Positions 1-9,283 of a stretch of 64,000 nucleotides of DNA are shown here, piece by piece. Source of the DNA: Actinomycetota bacterium. Its GTDB lineage: Bacteria > Actinomycetota > Acidimicrobiia > Acidimicrobiales > Microtrichaceae. Below the pieces are notes generated by a model. The model searched no databases. It saw only the letters and a program-made list of their open reading frames with translations, and was not told where the DNA came from. The number at the start of each line of letters is the position of its first letter. The stretch's first letter is position 1. Location: the NCBI GenBank assembly GCA_016870275.1, contig VGBZ01000003.1:1-64000 (forward strand), written 5' to 3'. A program made the position numbers and the translations under genes.

Positions 1-102
1 GGCGGCGCCTCAGACGACGGCGGCGCCTCGGACGACGGCGGCGCCTCGGACGACGGCGGCGCCTCAGACGACGGCGGCGCCTCGGACGACGGCGGCGCCT
101 CA
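1..102 (-). repeat. 18-bp tandem repeat encoding PPSSEA
   Basis: At least five near-identical 18-bp units run to the window edge and probably beyond it. All are in frame with the gene on the minus strand and encode the hexapeptide PPSSEA. Third-position changes (TCC/TCT) differ between units, so the array is older than a fresh slippage event. Confidence 0.95.
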
Positions 103-788
103 GGTGGCGGCTGGGTCGTTGCTGGTGCGCCGTTGGACTCCGGATCGGAGAGGGCGGCCACCGTGGGCGGGAGAGCCGGCGTCTGACCCTCCGGGACGAA
201 TGCGAGCACGAAGATCTGACCGTCCTCGGTGAAGCGCTCCTCTCCGAGTCCGGTCGTGACGATCCGGGGATCGGAGTTCTCATTGGCCTGCGGGGGCCAC
301 ACGACGAGCACCGCCCTGCCGTTCTGGGCCGGTTGCCCCTCCACGGCCGGGCAGGGCTGACCGCTGGTGTACGTCTCACCGGAGGGGAGCGTGAAAGAGT
401 CCGAGCCGAGGGTGATTCCGACTGCCTCGGCGAACCGCCCGAACGTGGCGTTCTGTCCGGCGTCCTCCGGAGTGGTCGGCGCCACCTTGATCAGGCCGTT
501 GTCGAGGATCACGAACGGACCAGTACCGTCGCCGACGTTGGCCACCGGAGGTTGAACCTGGCCGCAGACGTCGATCCCGAACGCGTCGTACCAGACGTCC
601 TCGGTGGTCGGGCTGACCAATGCGGTCTGCTGCCGGGAGTCCCGGGCGAAGTAGACCAGCACCAGCCCGACGATCACGATGCCGGCAATGAGTGCGGGGT
701 ACGCCAGTTGGCGTCGTTGACCCGGTGCCCGACTCACACCCGCCTGTTGGACGCGCTTGATCTTTTTAGCCTGCGAGGCCTTGCCCAT
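1..788 (-). CDS. membrane-anchored protein with Pro/Ser/Glu repeat tail (3' end outside window)
   Basis: Reading leftward from the ATG at 788, the frame stays open to the window edge (at least 262 codons). The start is MGKASQAKKIKRVQQAG, a basic head, followed by one hydrophobic segment at about residues 30-47 (YPALIAGIVIVGLVLVYF). A soluble domain of about 180 residues with two cysteines follows. The last visible 34 or so residues are a hexapeptide array (PPSSEA). The layout suggests a single-pass protein with its domain outside the membrane and a flexible tail. A -10-like TAGGTT lies nine bases upstream of the ATG (about 798-803), so the leader would be very short. I do not recognise the family. 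The basic MGKAS-AKK head is a style I associate with actinobacterial membrane-anchored proteins, which is only a weak clue. Confidence 0.75.
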   Translation of the reverse strand, partial: MGKASQAKKIKRVQQAGVSRAPGQRRQLAYPALIAGIVIVGLVLVYFARDSRQQTALVSPTTEDVWYDAFGIDVCGQVQPPVANVGDGTGPFVILDNGLIKVAPTTPEDAGQNATFGRFAEAVGITLGSDSFTLPSGETYTSGQPCPAVEGQPAQNGRAVLVVWPPQANENSDPRIVTTGLGEERFTEDGQIFVLAFVPEGQTPALPPTVAALSDPESNGAPATTQPPPEAPPSSEAPPSSEAPPSSEAPPSSEAPPSSEAP

Positions 789-841
789 ACGGCTGCCAAC
801 CTAGCGGCTGTCGACTCCGGCCACGGAACCCCTCGGGGCAC

Positions 842-2089
842 TCACCTGCGTCGGCGGCGATGCGCCGTGCTCACCTCGGAGAACAGCGACTCGTAGGCCT
901 CGGCCACCCCGGCAGGTGAGATCCACTCCTCGACGAAGGATCTGCCGGAGGCTCCGGCCTCCCGTCGCCGCTTCGGGTCGTCGAGCAACTCCACCAGCGC
1001 AGCGGTGAATGCATCCGGGTCGTCAGGGGGCACTGCGATCCCGGCGGACGCCGAATCGATGGTGCGCGCGACCTCACTCCCAACATCCACGCTCGCCACG
1101 ACCGGTCGAGCCGAGGCCAAGATCGAGTAGAGCTTCGACGGCACGCTCGCTCGGGCGAGGCCGCGACGGAGCAGCACCACATGGATGTCCGCGCTAGCGA
1201 GCACCTCACCGAGTCGCTCCCGGGGCTGGAGACCGACGAAACGTACGTTCGGCAACGCGGCGGCCTGCTCCTCAAGCGAAATGAGCGCCGACCCTCCGCC
1301 GTTGACCACGAACACGACGTCGTCACGGTCCCGGAGTCGGACGGCAGCCTCGACGAGCAGGTCCAGCGACTGCGACATCCCGACGTTGCCGGCGTACATC
1401 ACCACGAGCCGATCGCCGAGATCGTGCTCCTGCCGGTACATCGTGAGTCGGTCGAGCGGAGCAATGCGCCGGGTGTCGACGAAGTTCGGGATCACCCGGA
1501 CACGTTCGGGCCGATGCCCCTGCAACTTGCCCGCCACGTTGCTGCGGAGGTCCTCCGACAACACGGTCACTGCGTCGGATCGCCGGTAGAGCCAGCGTTC
1601 GAGGCCGGAGGCAGCTGTGATCACTCGGCGATTCGTGATCGCTCCCACCTCGACGGCGGCATCGGGGAACACGTCCTGGATGTTGAACACAAGTGGGCGG
1701 CGCCGGAGTACGGCTGCGAGCCAGCCACTCACACCGAGCGGGAGCGGCGGGGACATGACGAACACCACATCCGGACGGATCCGTGCAGTCACCGCAGCGA
1801 GCGCCGCCAGCCCGGTGAACCCGACGAAGGCCAGAGCCCGGGCGGGAATGTTGCTCTTGTCGGTAGGAAACGGATGAAGGCGGGTCACCGACCCCCACGA
1901 CGTCCGTTGCGTCGACCACCGCTTCCCACGCCAGTCCGGTTCGATTGCGTGCAGTCGGTACCAGGGCAAGGCAGTGACCACCGAGATCCGGTGTCCACGA
2001 TCTGCGAGGGCATTCGTGATCGCCGACATCACCTCACCGGTAGGGGCGGTGTCGGGAGTGAAGTGGGGACAGACGACCAGGATGTTCAC
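842..2089 (-). CDS. glycosyltransferase family 4 (WbuB-like)
   Basis: 415 residues, the normal length for a GT-B glycosyltransferase. The N-terminal half opens with MNILVVCPHFTPDTAPTGE, the usual first strand and loop of this type, and has a TM-like stretch near residue 95-115. The C-terminal half carries the sugar-nucleotide domain with VMYAGNVGMSQSLDLL and VPSKLYSILASARPVV, typical of WbuB-type GT4 enzymes that add a residue to a lipid-linked or surface glycan. It is the last gene of a four-gene operon; its start overlaps the stop of the upstream glycosyltransferase by 4 nt. Donor and acceptor cannot be read from the sequence. UDP-sugars are plausible because the operon begins with UDP-glucose dehydrogenase. 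Confidence 0.88.
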   Translation of the reverse strand: MNILVVCPHFTPDTAPTGEVMSAITNALADRGHRISVVTALPWYRLHAIEPDWRGKRWSTQRTSWGSVTRLHPFPTDKSNIPARALAFVGFTGLAALAAVTARIRPDVVFVMSPPLPLGVSGWLAAVLRRRPLVFNIQDVFPDAAVEVGAITNRRVITAASGLERWLYRRSDAVTVLSEDLRSNVAGKLQGHRPERVRVIPNFVDTRRIAPLDRLTMYRQEHDLGDRLVVMYAGNVGMSQSLDLLVEAAVRLRDRDDVVFVVNGGGSALISLEEQAAALPNVRFVGLQPRERLGEVLASADIHVVLLRRGLARASVPSKLYSILASARPVVASVDVGSEVARTIDSASAGIAVPPDDPDAFTAALVELLDDPKRRREAGASGRSFVEEWISPAGVAEAYESLFSEVSTAHRRRRR

Positions 2090-3210
2090 GACACAGATTC
2101 ACGGTAGGCGTCGTACAACCCCGCTGCTGTGACCGTTGGAGTGAACTCCTCGGCGCGCCGTCGTCCAGCGAGTACGCAAGTCCGACGTTCCTCTGGCGAC
2201 TCGCACAGCACCTCGGCAATGGCCCGGCTCCAGTCGGGGGCACTGTCGGGATCGACCACATCATCGGGATTCGCCACCTCCGGAAGCGACCCCGCAGCCG
2301 AGACCAGCACGCGCACGCCGTCGCGCATCGCCTCGAGAACCGGGAGGCCGAACCCCTCGTAGGCCGATGGCACCACCACGAGCGTTGCGTCCCGCCGTAG
2401 CCAGTTCAGCTCCGATCGGGGCAGTCGTGGGGTCCGCAACACCCGACCGGCGAGATCGGGCTGAGCGATGCGTTCAGCAATCTCGGCGTCGAGCGGACCG
2501 GGGCGACCGGTCAGGACGAGTCGGACATCGTGGTGGTCGGCCACCACCCGGGCGAACGCCTCGAGCAGGACGGAGTGACCCTTGTGGACGTAGGGGATGG
2601 CCGGGTAGAGCAGGTAGCGGTGGTCTTCGAGTTCGGCCGCCAGTCGCTCGTTGACTCGCACATCGACCGCAGAGGGCGGCGGAACGGTCCACGGGACGAT
2701 GCGCACCGGCGTTGTGGGCGGGGCACCGTGCATGCGGACACGCTCGGCGGTGAATCGACTCGGTGTCACGATCACGTCCGCCGCCCGGAACGACCGCTGC
2801 GACATCACCCGGAGGTAGGTGCGCTTGAGGAGCGAGAAGTTGCCGGGCGAGTCGAGCGGTTGGGTGTCGTGAACGGTCAGGACCACTCGACCGGGATGCC
2901 GGAACGGCACGGTCCCACCGGCGTGGTGGACGACCTCGGCACGACATCGCTGCGCCTGTGCGGCCAGCCAGGTCTGATCGGCCCACACCCGCCGGACCCG
3001 ATTGGAGCCGCTCTGGTCGAGCACCACCGACTCATAACGGTCGAGCAGGTCGGGATGAGCGGCTCCGAACGGCTCGAGAACGGCGAGGACCAGTTCGAAA
3101 CGGGGATCGGGGTGGTCGGCGAGCGCTCGGAGGGCGCCGGTGGACGCCTCCTCGCTCCCACCCACCACGCCCGGGACCAGCCACGTCAGGTTGACGAGCA
3201 CCCGTTTCAT
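2086..3210 (-). CDS. glycosyltransferase family 4
   Basis: 374 residues with two Rossmann halves. The start MKRVLVNLTWLVPGVVGGSE is the acceptor-domain entry loop. The C-terminal half has the GT4 E-x7-E motif in VVPSAYEGFGLPVLEAM, where the glutamates contact the donor. The resemblance is to mannosyl- or rhamnosyl-transferases of surface-glycan clusters, but specificity is not readable. It sits third in the operon, overlapping both neighbours by 4 nt, which suggests translational coupling. Confidence 0.9.
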   Translation of the reverse strand: MKRVLVNLTWLVPGVVGGSEEASTGALRALADHPDPRFELVLAVLEPFGAAHPDLLDRYESVVLDQSGSNRVRRVWADQTWLAAQAQRCRAEVVHHAGGTVPFRHPGRVVLTVHDTQPLDSPGNFSLLKRTYLRVMSQRSFRAADVIVTPSRFTAERVRMHGAPPTTPVRIVPWTVPPPSAVDVRVNERLAAELEDHRYLLYPAIPYVHKGHSVLLEAFARVVADHHDVRLVLTGRPGPLDAEIAERIAQPDLAGRVLRTPRLPRSELNWLRRDATLVVVPSAYEGFGLPVLEAMRDGVRVLVSAAGSLPEVANPDDVVDPDSAPDWSRAIAEVLCESPEERRTCVLAGRRRAEEFTPTVTAAGLYDAYRESVS

Positions 3211-4343
3211 GACTGACCCCTCGTCGAACCGCCGAGCACCGAACGGTAGACCGCGATCGTGGCATCGGCTGTGGTCCGCCAGGAGAAGTCGGCAGCTCGT
3301 TGCGGACCACGGAGACGGAGATCGCAGGCGAGTTCCGTAGAATCGAGAATCTGTTCGATCGCCGCGGCGAGCGCTACATGGTCACCTGGAGGTACCAACA
3401 ACGCCGCCGTTCCCGCCACTTCCCCACACGCGGTTCCCGACGTGGTGATCACCACTGCCCCAGCGGCGAGCGATTCGAGCACGGGGAGCCCGAAGCCCTC
3501 CGCCAGCGACGGCAACACCACAGCAGCTGCACCGGCTTCGAGGATGGTCAGGTCGGCACGGGAGAGGTGGCCGAGTTCGACGACTGCGCCGGGAACCTCG
3601 CCGAGGCGATCCATGCCCGCCTCCCCCCAACCGGGCGGTCCCGCCAGCGCCAGGGCGACGTCCGGCCGTCCCAGTCGAACAAGAGCATCGATCAGCACCG
3701 AGAGCCCCTTGCGTGGCTCCGGCGTGCCGACGAAGCAGACGTAGGGACCGGAAAGTCCGAGTCGCCCCCGCAGCCGGGCTACCTGATCCTCGGACGTGGC
3801 GTCCACCGATTGGGAGCCCCACGGGACAACGCTGAGTTGTGCCGGATCGAAACCCTGATCGACACAGGCCCGGCGAGTCGCCTCGGAGGGGACGATCACC
3901 GCTGCGGCGGTCCGGGCGATGGCACGGAGACCCCGCCTCATCAACGCAGCACCGCGACCGGTGAACCACTCCGGATGCGTGAGCGGCAGGACGTCGTGGA
4001 CAGTCACCACGATCGGCAACCGTTCCCTCGGGGGCACGATCGGCACGCTCAGGTGGATCAGGTCGGCCTCGGGCACGACCCGACCGATGCTCGGCCGACC
4101 GGTCCACGTCCACGCGTCGTAGAGGAGCGGCAGGCCGAGACGGAGGTGCCGCATCGGACAGACCGGTTGCTCCGGTCCGGGTGGCCGGTTGGACCGTGGA
4201 CCGACACCCACAACGCCGACAGCGTCGTCGGCGACGAGTGCTGCTGCGAGGTCGAGAACTGAGGTCGCCGTGCCACCGGGCACCCGATGCCAGCACTGGG
4301 TGAGACCGAGTGCGACGGTCACGGACCCGTCGGCTCGACGCAT
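3207..4343 (-). CDS. glycosyltransferase family 4
   Basis: 378 residues from the ATG at 4343 (MRRADGSVTVALGLTQCW). The frame is open further upstream, but that part is antisense-like, arginine- and proline-rich, and would overlap the dehydrogenase gene. Starting at 4343 gives a 1-nt TGATG overlap with ugd, which is why I chose it; a GTG eight codons later is an alternative. GT4 signatures are VTVHDVLPLTHPEWF in the N-half, YVCFVGTPEPRKG at the domain linker and VLPSLAEGFGLPVLES (E-x7-E) near the C-terminus. The HDVLPLTHPEWF stretch resembles mannosyltransferase-type GT4 enzymes also seen in the protein at 39762-42467. Second gene of the ugd operon. Confidence 0.9.
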   Translation of the reverse strand: MRRADGSVTVALGLTQCWHRVPGGTATSVLDLAAALVADDAVGVVGVGPRSNRPPGPEQPVCPMRHLRLGLPLLYDAWTWTGRPSIGRVVPEADLIHLSVPIVPPRERLPIVVTVHDVLPLTHPEWFTGRGAALMRRGLRAIARTAAAVIVPSEATRRACVDQGFDPAQLSVVPWGSQSVDATSEDQVARLRGRLGLSGPYVCFVGTPEPRKGLSVLIDALVRLGRPDVALALAGPPGWGEAGMDRLGEVPGAVVELGHLSRADLTILEAGAAAVVLPSLAEGFGLPVLESLAAGAVVITTSGTACGEVAGTAALLVPPGDHVALAAAIEQILDSTELACDLRLRGPQRAADFSWRTTADATIAVYRSVLGGSTRGQS

Positions 4344-5623
4344 CAGGAATCGAGCCGGGCCACCTCGAACCCGCATCGCTCGATGGTCTGCCGATCCAGG
4401 AAGTTGTGGGCATCGAGCAGACGAGGCGAGGCCAGGAGGTGAGCCACACGGTCGAGGTCGAGGTGGCGGAATTCGGCCCAGTTCGTGAGGACGGCGAGAA
4501 CCGAGGCCCCGTCGCACGCCGTATAGGGGTCACCAACGGTCTCCACACCGGGGAGCACGTTCGCTCCGGCCTCGACGGTCGGGTCAAACGCCACGACCTC
4601 GGCACCAGCGGCAACGACCCGCTCGAGCACCGACAGCGACGGGGAGGCGCGGAGGTCGTCGGTCCCACCCTTGAACGTGAGCCCCCACGCTGCGATGCGG
4701 ATCCCGTTGAGCGAACCGCCGGCGAGCCTGGCCAGACGCGCCGTCGTCTGGTCGAACCGTGTCTCGTTGACGGCCACCACAGCTTCGAGCAGCTCCATGC
4801 GCTGTCCGACCTTCTCAGCCATGTGGAGCATTGCCCGGGTGTCCTTCGGCAGGCAGCTCCCACCCCATCCGGGGCCCGGCCGCAGGTGGTTGGCGCCGAT
4901 GCGGGGATCCGACCCGACGCCGATCACGACGTCGTCGATGTCGGCTCCGAGAGCCCGAGCGAGATCAGCGATCTCGTTGATGAACGACAGCTTGGTGGCG
5001 AGGAAGGCGTTCGAGGCGTACTTGATCAACTCCGCCGACGCCGGGTCGGTCACGACGATCGGTGCAGTCAACCCGACGTAGAGCGACACCATCTTCATGG
5101 CGGCGATCTCGTCGTCGGCTCCGACGACGACCCGGTCCGGGTGGAGGAAGTCGTGCACCGCTGAGCCCTCCCGGAGGAACTCAGGGTTGGACACGACACT
5201 CACGTCGTTCCGGCTGAGCGCTTCGGCCACGACACCGGTCGAACCGACCGGAACGGTGGACTTGTTGATCACGACCGCACCGGGTTTGAGGTGGGGCCCC
5301 ATGGTCATTGCAGCCGTGCGGATGAACGACAGGTCGGCAGAGCCGTCGGGGGCCTGCGGCGAAGGCACACAGAGGCAGACGAACCCTCGGCCAGCGACCG
5401 CTGCGGCGGTGTCGGTGGTGAACCGGAGTCGATTGGCACGCAGTCCCTCCACCACGAGTTCCTCCAGACCGTCCTCGAGGATGTGGATGTCGGCCTGCTC
5501 GAGTCGAGCGATCTTGTCGCTGTCGACGTCGACGCACGTGACGTCGTGGCCGAGATGCGCCAAGCACGCTCCAGTGGTCAGTCCGACGTACCCGGTGCCG
5601 ACGACAGCGACAGTGCTCCTCAT
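4343..5623 (-). CDS. ugd: UDP-glucose 6-dehydrogenase
   Basis: Oxidises UDP-glucose to UDP-glucuronate with two NAD+ and so supplies an acidic sugar for the glycan made by the following transferases. 426 residues, the family norm. The start MRSTVAVVGTGYVGLTTGA holds the GxGxxG nucleotide-binding loop. The motif GGSCLPKDT contains the catalytic cysteine, and AELIKYASNAFLATKLSFINE is the conserved central helix (shown here in part only). An upstream GTG at 5662 would lie inside the presumed -10 box; the ATG at 5623 has an AAGGGG ribosome-binding site, so I prefer it. First gene of an operon with three GT4 genes, all overlapping. Confidence 0.95.
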   Translation of the reverse strand: MRSTVAVVGTGYVGLTTGACLAHLGHDVTCVDVDSDKIARLEQADIHILEDGLEELVVEGLRANRLRFTTDTAAAVAGRGFVCLCVPSPQAPDGSADLSFIRTAAMTMGPHLKPGAVVINKSTVPVGSTGVVAEALSRNDVSVVSNPEFLREGSAVHDFLHPDRVVVGADDEIAAMKMVSLYVGLTAPIVVTDPASAELIKYASNAFLATKLSFINEIADLARALGADIDDVVIGVGSDPRIGANHLRPGPGWGGSCLPKDTRAMLHMAEKVGQRMELLEAVVAVNETRFDQTTARLARLAGGSLNGIRIAAWGLTFKGGTDDLRASPSLSVLERVVAAGAEVVAFDPTVEAGANVLPGVETVGDPYTACDGASVLAVLTNWAEFRHLDLDRVAHLLASPRLLDAHNFLDRQTIERCGFEVARLDS

Positions 5624-5660
5624 GTTGCCCCTTGAGTTGGTCGACGACTTTCGACCCTTC

Positions 5661-5666
5661 ACCGTA
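5661..5666 (-). promoter_or_regulatory. -10 box of the ugd operon
   Basis: TACGGT on the minus strand, 37 bases before the ugd ATG. Transcription starting 7 bases downstream would give a leader of about 30 nt containing AAGGGG. This is a conventional leadered start, unlike many others in the window. No clear -35 is visible. Confidence 0.5.
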
Positions 5667-5749
5667 TCGGGCCGTCGGTCGCCAGAGGTCCGTTACAGAA
5701 CTCTCGAGTCACCTCGTGGCTGATTTCTCGAGGGAGCAGCGCGGTTGGA

Positions 5750-7243
5750 TCAGCGACACGATGCCGCCTTCTCAGGGTCGGTCGGCAGGATCACGCCCTC
5801 CGGCACGGTCGTGGCCGGAATCCCGGACGGATCGACCGGCGGAGCAGCGTCGGCTGGAACGGTCGTGGTCGTGGTCGTGGTCGTCGATTGCGGTTGGAAC
5901 TCCTCGGGCAGGTCCTCGAGCGGCTTGGCTTCGTTGAGGATGCCACCCGGGTCGTCGCCGACCACGAGGACGACCCGATTGCCGACGATCTCATCGTCCT
6001 CCTCGAGTTCTGGAACCCGCTCCATGTGCCGGGCGAGGAGCACGGCAGCATCACGTCCATCCGGTCCGTGAATGATCGTCGTGGTGTCCTCTGCCCGATC
6101 GGTGAAGGCCTCAGCGTCGAAACCGATCTGGTCGAGCGCCACGGTGATCAGGTCCGCTGCGTCGCGGCCGCGGCTGTTGGACTCGACGTCGACGATGACG
6201 TCGGACGGCAGTACCCCGGTCGCCGGATCAACACCCCAGAACGGCCTGATGACGGGGATCGCCTGGTCCCAGAGCACCCGTTGGTAGGCCACGCCATCGT
6301 CTGGCGCCGATTCGGTCGGGATCTGGACGGTGGCGAGTTCGTCAGGGTTGAACTGTCGGAACTGCGAGAGCAACTGCAGGATCAGGTCGACATTGAGGCG
6401 ATCGTCGATCACCACGGCGCTCACCGCAGCGTCGACGATCCCCACAGCGGTCTGCGGGTTTCGGATGCCGCGGTCCGATGCCGCCCTGATCGCTCGCTTC
6501 ATGAAGTCCTGCTGCCGGGTGATCCGACCGAGGTCACCCGTCGGGTCGTAGGTCCACTTGCCGAACGCATTCACCTCGAGCGAGCGGGACCGGGCGTAGG
6601 CGAGCGCCTGATCAGGGCCGAGTTGCACGCACCCCGGCTCGGGGACGTCGAGGCCGGTCGTTCGATCCCGCACCGGAGCTGCGAAGTACACCGGCACCGT
6701 TCCGAGCACCTCGATGAGTTGCTTGAACGAGGCGAAGTCGACCTGAACGTAGTTGTCGATCGAGATGCCGAAGTTCCGCTTGATCGTCTGGATGAGCGAA
6801 CGTGGACCGTTGGCGAGCATCGTTGCGGCATTGATCCGCTGGTTGGATCCATCGGGGAGTTCGAGCCGGGTGTCCCGTGGGATCGACAACAACTGCGCCG
6901 TGCCCGCCTTGGGATCGATTCGAAGGACCATGATCACGTCGGCGAGCTTCTGGCCGAGTGGGCGACCCTCAGCGACCGGGTCGTCCTCAGCGAGCCCCTC
7001 GAACGCATCGGTGCCGATGATGAGGATGTTGCGCGGTTCGTCCACAGCCTGCGGAGCACTCAGGGAGGAACCCACGTCGACCACCGGAACGGACTCGAGC
7101 GTGGTCCTCACCTTGGTGAGGGCGAACGCCAGCCCGAGGCAGGCAATGACCAGCAGGATGTTGAACCCGAGAAGGAGCCGCTGGGGCCACGTTCTCGAAG
7201 CCCCACCGGGCTTGGCTGCAGAGGACGGACGGGCCACGACCAT
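5750..7243 (-). CDS. LytR-CpsA-Psr (LCP) family glycopolymer ligase with LytR_C domain
   Basis: 497 residues. One membrane anchor lies near residues 22-42 (LLLGFNILLVIACLGLAFAL), followed by the extracellular LCP domain: NILIIGTD, QKLADVIMVLRIDP, SIPRDTRLELPDG with the active-site arginines, and QALAYARSR. Residues about 340-430 look like the LytR C-terminal domain (GVLPSDVIVDVESNS, ADLITVALDQIGF). A Thr-run and proline-rich tail follows. LCP enzymes move polyprenyl-phosphate-linked glycopolymers onto peptidoglycan, so this is the likely wall ligase for the glycans made in this locus. TACCGT lies four bases before the ATG; a GTG two codons in would fit a leaderless start slightly better. It is a separate unit from ugd, 126 nt away. 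Confidence 0.92.
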   Translation of the reverse strand: MVVARPSSAAKPGGASRTWPQRLLLGFNILLVIACLGLAFALTKVRTTLESVPVVDVGSSLSAPQAVDEPRNILIIGTDAFEGLAEDDPVAEGRPLGQKLADVIMVLRIDPKAGTAQLLSIPRDTRLELPDGSNQRINAATMLANGPRSLIQTIKRNFGISIDNYVQVDFASFKQLIEVLGTVPVYFAAPVRDRTTGLDVPEPGCVQLGPDQALAYARSRSLEVNAFGKWTYDPTGDLGRITRQQDFMKRAIRAASDRGIRNPQTAVGIVDAAVSAVVIDDRLNVDLILQLLSQFRQFNPDELATVQIPTESAPDDGVAYQRVLWDQAIPVIRPFWGVDPATGVLPSDVIVDVESNSRGRDAADLITVALDQIGFDAEAFTDRAEDTTTIIHGPDGRDAAVLLARHMERVPELEEDDEIVGNRVVLVVGDDPGGILNEAKPLEDLPEEFQPQSTTTTTTTTVPADAAPPVDPSGIPATTVPEGVILPTDPEKAASCR

Positions 7244-7314
7244 GACGACGGTAGCAGCGGTCGGACTCCGGCAGATGGCAGTGCGCCCGGTGTCAGGTCG
7301 TAGTCTCAGGAGGA

Positions 7315-8379
7315 GTGGTCAGCACTCGACGCACCGATGTGGCCGAGCCCCTCGCCGTGGTGGGGGGATGGCTGTGCACCGACCTCATCGACGTCACGAG
7401 CGACCTCGGCGCCCTTGAATCGAGTGGGTTCTGGGCGGTGGTCCTGCCGTACGACGGATCGCCGATCTGCGCCCGTTTCGCCAACGTGCGCCAGGCGGTG
7501 CCGTGGCCCGGGGCACCGTGGCTCGGCCCGGAGATCGACCAGTGGGAGAGTTCGCTCGACGAGGCCGAATTCCGCCGGGGCGTGGAGACCATCCGGCAGC
7601 GGATCGCTGCCGGTGACGTGTATCAGGTCAACCTCACCCGGATCCTCTCCGCCGACCTCCCGCCCGCTCCACTGGGCCGCAGCGACGATGTGGCGGCGCT
7701 CGGCGCCGCTCTGGCCATCGGCAATCCGGCACCCTTCTCCGCAGTCATCCGGCTCCCGCGACACGGTGTCGAGGTGGCGAGCGCGTCACCGGAACGGTTC
7801 GTCAGTCGCAACGATACGATCGTGCGATCCTCCCCCATCAAGGGAACCGCCGCCACGCCCGACGGGTTCCTCGCCAAGGATCGGGCCGAGAACGTGATGA
7901 TCGTCGACCTGGTCCGAAACGACCTCGGTCGGATCTGTGAGTGGGGGTCGATCCACGTGCCCGACCTGCTCGAGGTCGAGACCCACCCCGGACTCAACCA
8001 TCTGGTGAGCACCGTCGAGGGACGGTTGCGACACGGGGCGGGTTGGCCCGAGATCGCAGCAGCCACCTTCCCGCCGGGATCGGTCACCGGTGCACCAAAG
8101 CTCGCTGCGCTCGAGATCATCGACGCCATCGAACCCACGTCGAGACGCTTCTACTGCGGTGCCATCGGTTGGGTCGACGCCGACCGTGCCATCGGGGAGC
8201 TCAACGTGGCCATTCGCACGTTCTGGGTGGAACACGGCCGCATGCACTTCGGCACTGGCGGAGGAATCACCTGGGACTCGACCCCGGCGGGCGAATGGGC
8301 CGAGACCGAACTCAAGGCCCGTCGCCTCCTGCAGGTCGCTGCCGGATCGACAACGATCCCGGAAGGAGCGTCGACATGA
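7315..8379 (+). CDS. pabB: aminodeoxychorismate synthase component I
   Basis: 354 residues; a chorismate-binding enzyme that makes 4-amino-4-deoxychorismate for folate synthesis, using ammonia from a glutaminase partner that is not in this window. Motifs are AAGDVYQVNLTR, SSPIKGTAAT with Lys176 of the PIKGT signature that separates PabB from anthranilate synthase, DLVRNDLGR, and FPPGSVTGAPKLAALEII. The N-terminus is shorter than in E. coli PabB. GTG start at 7315; a TAGTCT -10 box lies at 7301-7306, eight bases upstream, so the AGGAGG just before the start may be leader rather than a working ribosome-binding site. Overlaps pabC by 4 nt. Confidence 0.93.
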   Translation: MVSTRRTDVAEPLAVVGGWLCTDLIDVTSDLGALESSGFWAVVLPYDGSPICARFANVRQAVPWPGAPWLGPEIDQWESSLDEAEFRRGVETIRQRIAAGDVYQVNLTRILSADLPPAPLGRSDDVAALGAALAIGNPAPFSAVIRLPRHGVEVASASPERFVSRNDTIVRSSPIKGTAATPDGFLAKDRAENVMIVDLVRNDLGRICEWGSIHVPDLLEVETHPGLNHLVSTVEGRLRHGAGWPEIAAATFPPGSVTGAPKLAALEIIDAIEPTSRRFYCGAIGWVDADRAIGELNVAIRTFWVEHGRMHFGTGGGITWDSTPAGEWAETELKARRLLQVAAGSTTIPEGAST

Positions 8380-9278
8380 GAAGTGATCCCCGAGCGATCG
8401 TGTGGATCAACGGATCCATCCGCCCACCCGAGGACGCCGGCGTCAGCTGGGCCGACCACGGCCTCACCGTGGGCGACGGCGTGTTCGAGACGATCAAGCT
8501 CCGTGGCGGCTCGCCCTTCGCCGTGCGACGACACCTCGATCGCCTCGAGCGCTCCGCAGTCGGCATGGGACTCCCGGTCCCCGATCGCTCACGGATCGAG
8601 TCAGCCGTGACCGAAGTGACCCGGGCGTGGGGCGGAGACCTCGGGAGGCTGCGCATCACGCTCACCGGCGGGTACGGGCCGATGGGATCAGATCGCAGCG
8701 GATCCGAACCGACGCTCCTGCTCGTCGCCGTGGCGTCCTCGGAGCCGGCGGCGGTCTCGACCGTGGCGCTCGTGCCGTGGACCCGCAACGAGCGCGGGGC
8801 GCTCGCCGGACTCAAGACGACGTCCTACGGGGAGAACGTGGTCGCGCTCGCCGCCGCGCACGCCGTCGGCGCCGACGAGGCGCTGTGCACCAACACCGTT
8901 GGAGCACTCTGTGAGGGGACCGGTTCGAACGTCTTCGCTGCGATCGACGGCCACGTCGTGACGCCACCGCTCAGGTCAGGGTGTCTGGCGGGGATCACCC
9001 GTGAACTCGTGATCGAATCGGCCGCCGCACACGGGTTGGTGATCGAGGAGATCGACATGACGCCTGACGAACTGCTCGGGGCCGACGAGGTGTTCCTCAC
9101 CTCCTCGATCCGCGACGTGCAAGCGGTCGGCCGACTCCTCGACCTTCGGCACGACACACTTCCGGGCCCGGGCGGAACACCGGCGGTCCACGAGTGGCCG
9201 ACGCCCGGGCCCCTCACCGCTGCGTGCGCCGGTGCCTGGTCCTCGGCATTCGGAGCCGACGGAGACTCCGACCCCTGA
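8376..9278 (+). CDS. pabC: aminodeoxychorismate lyase (class IV PLP enzyme)
   Basis: 300 residues from the ATG at 8376, which overlaps the pabB stop as ATGA and is preceded by GGAAGGAG. The frame is open upstream but that part is a shadow of pabB. It releases pyruvate from aminodeoxychorismate to give p-aminobenzoate. Class IV aminotransferase features: VWINGSIRPPEDAGVSWADHG, GDGVFETIKLRGG, the PLP lysine at about Lys147 in LKTTSYGENV, and DEALCTNTVGALCEGTGSNVF. A branched-chain or D-amino-acid aminotransferase is possible from sequence alone, but the coupling to pabB makes PabC by far the best call. Ends 5 nt from the convergent birA. Confidence 0.92.
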   Translation: MRSDPRAIVWINGSIRPPEDAGVSWADHGLTVGDGVFETIKLRGGSPFAVRRHLDRLERSAVGMGLPVPDRSRIESAVTEVTRAWGGDLGRLRITLTGGYGPMGSDRSGSEPTLLLVAVASSEPAAVSTVALVPWTRNERGALAGLKTTSYGENVVALAAAHAVGADEALCTNTVGALCEGTGSNVFAAIDGHVVTPPLRSGCLAGITRELVIESAAAHGLVIEEIDMTPDELLGADEVFLTSSIRDVQAVGRLLDLRHDTLPGPGGTPAVHEWPTPGPLTAACAGAWSSAFGADGDSDP

Positions 9279-9283
9279 GACGG

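Noticed and set aside
9279-9283. Intrinsic terminator between pabC and birA
   Set aside because: The gap is five bases and no stem-loop with a T-run is visible on either strand. I found no convincing intrinsic terminator elsewhere in the window either.
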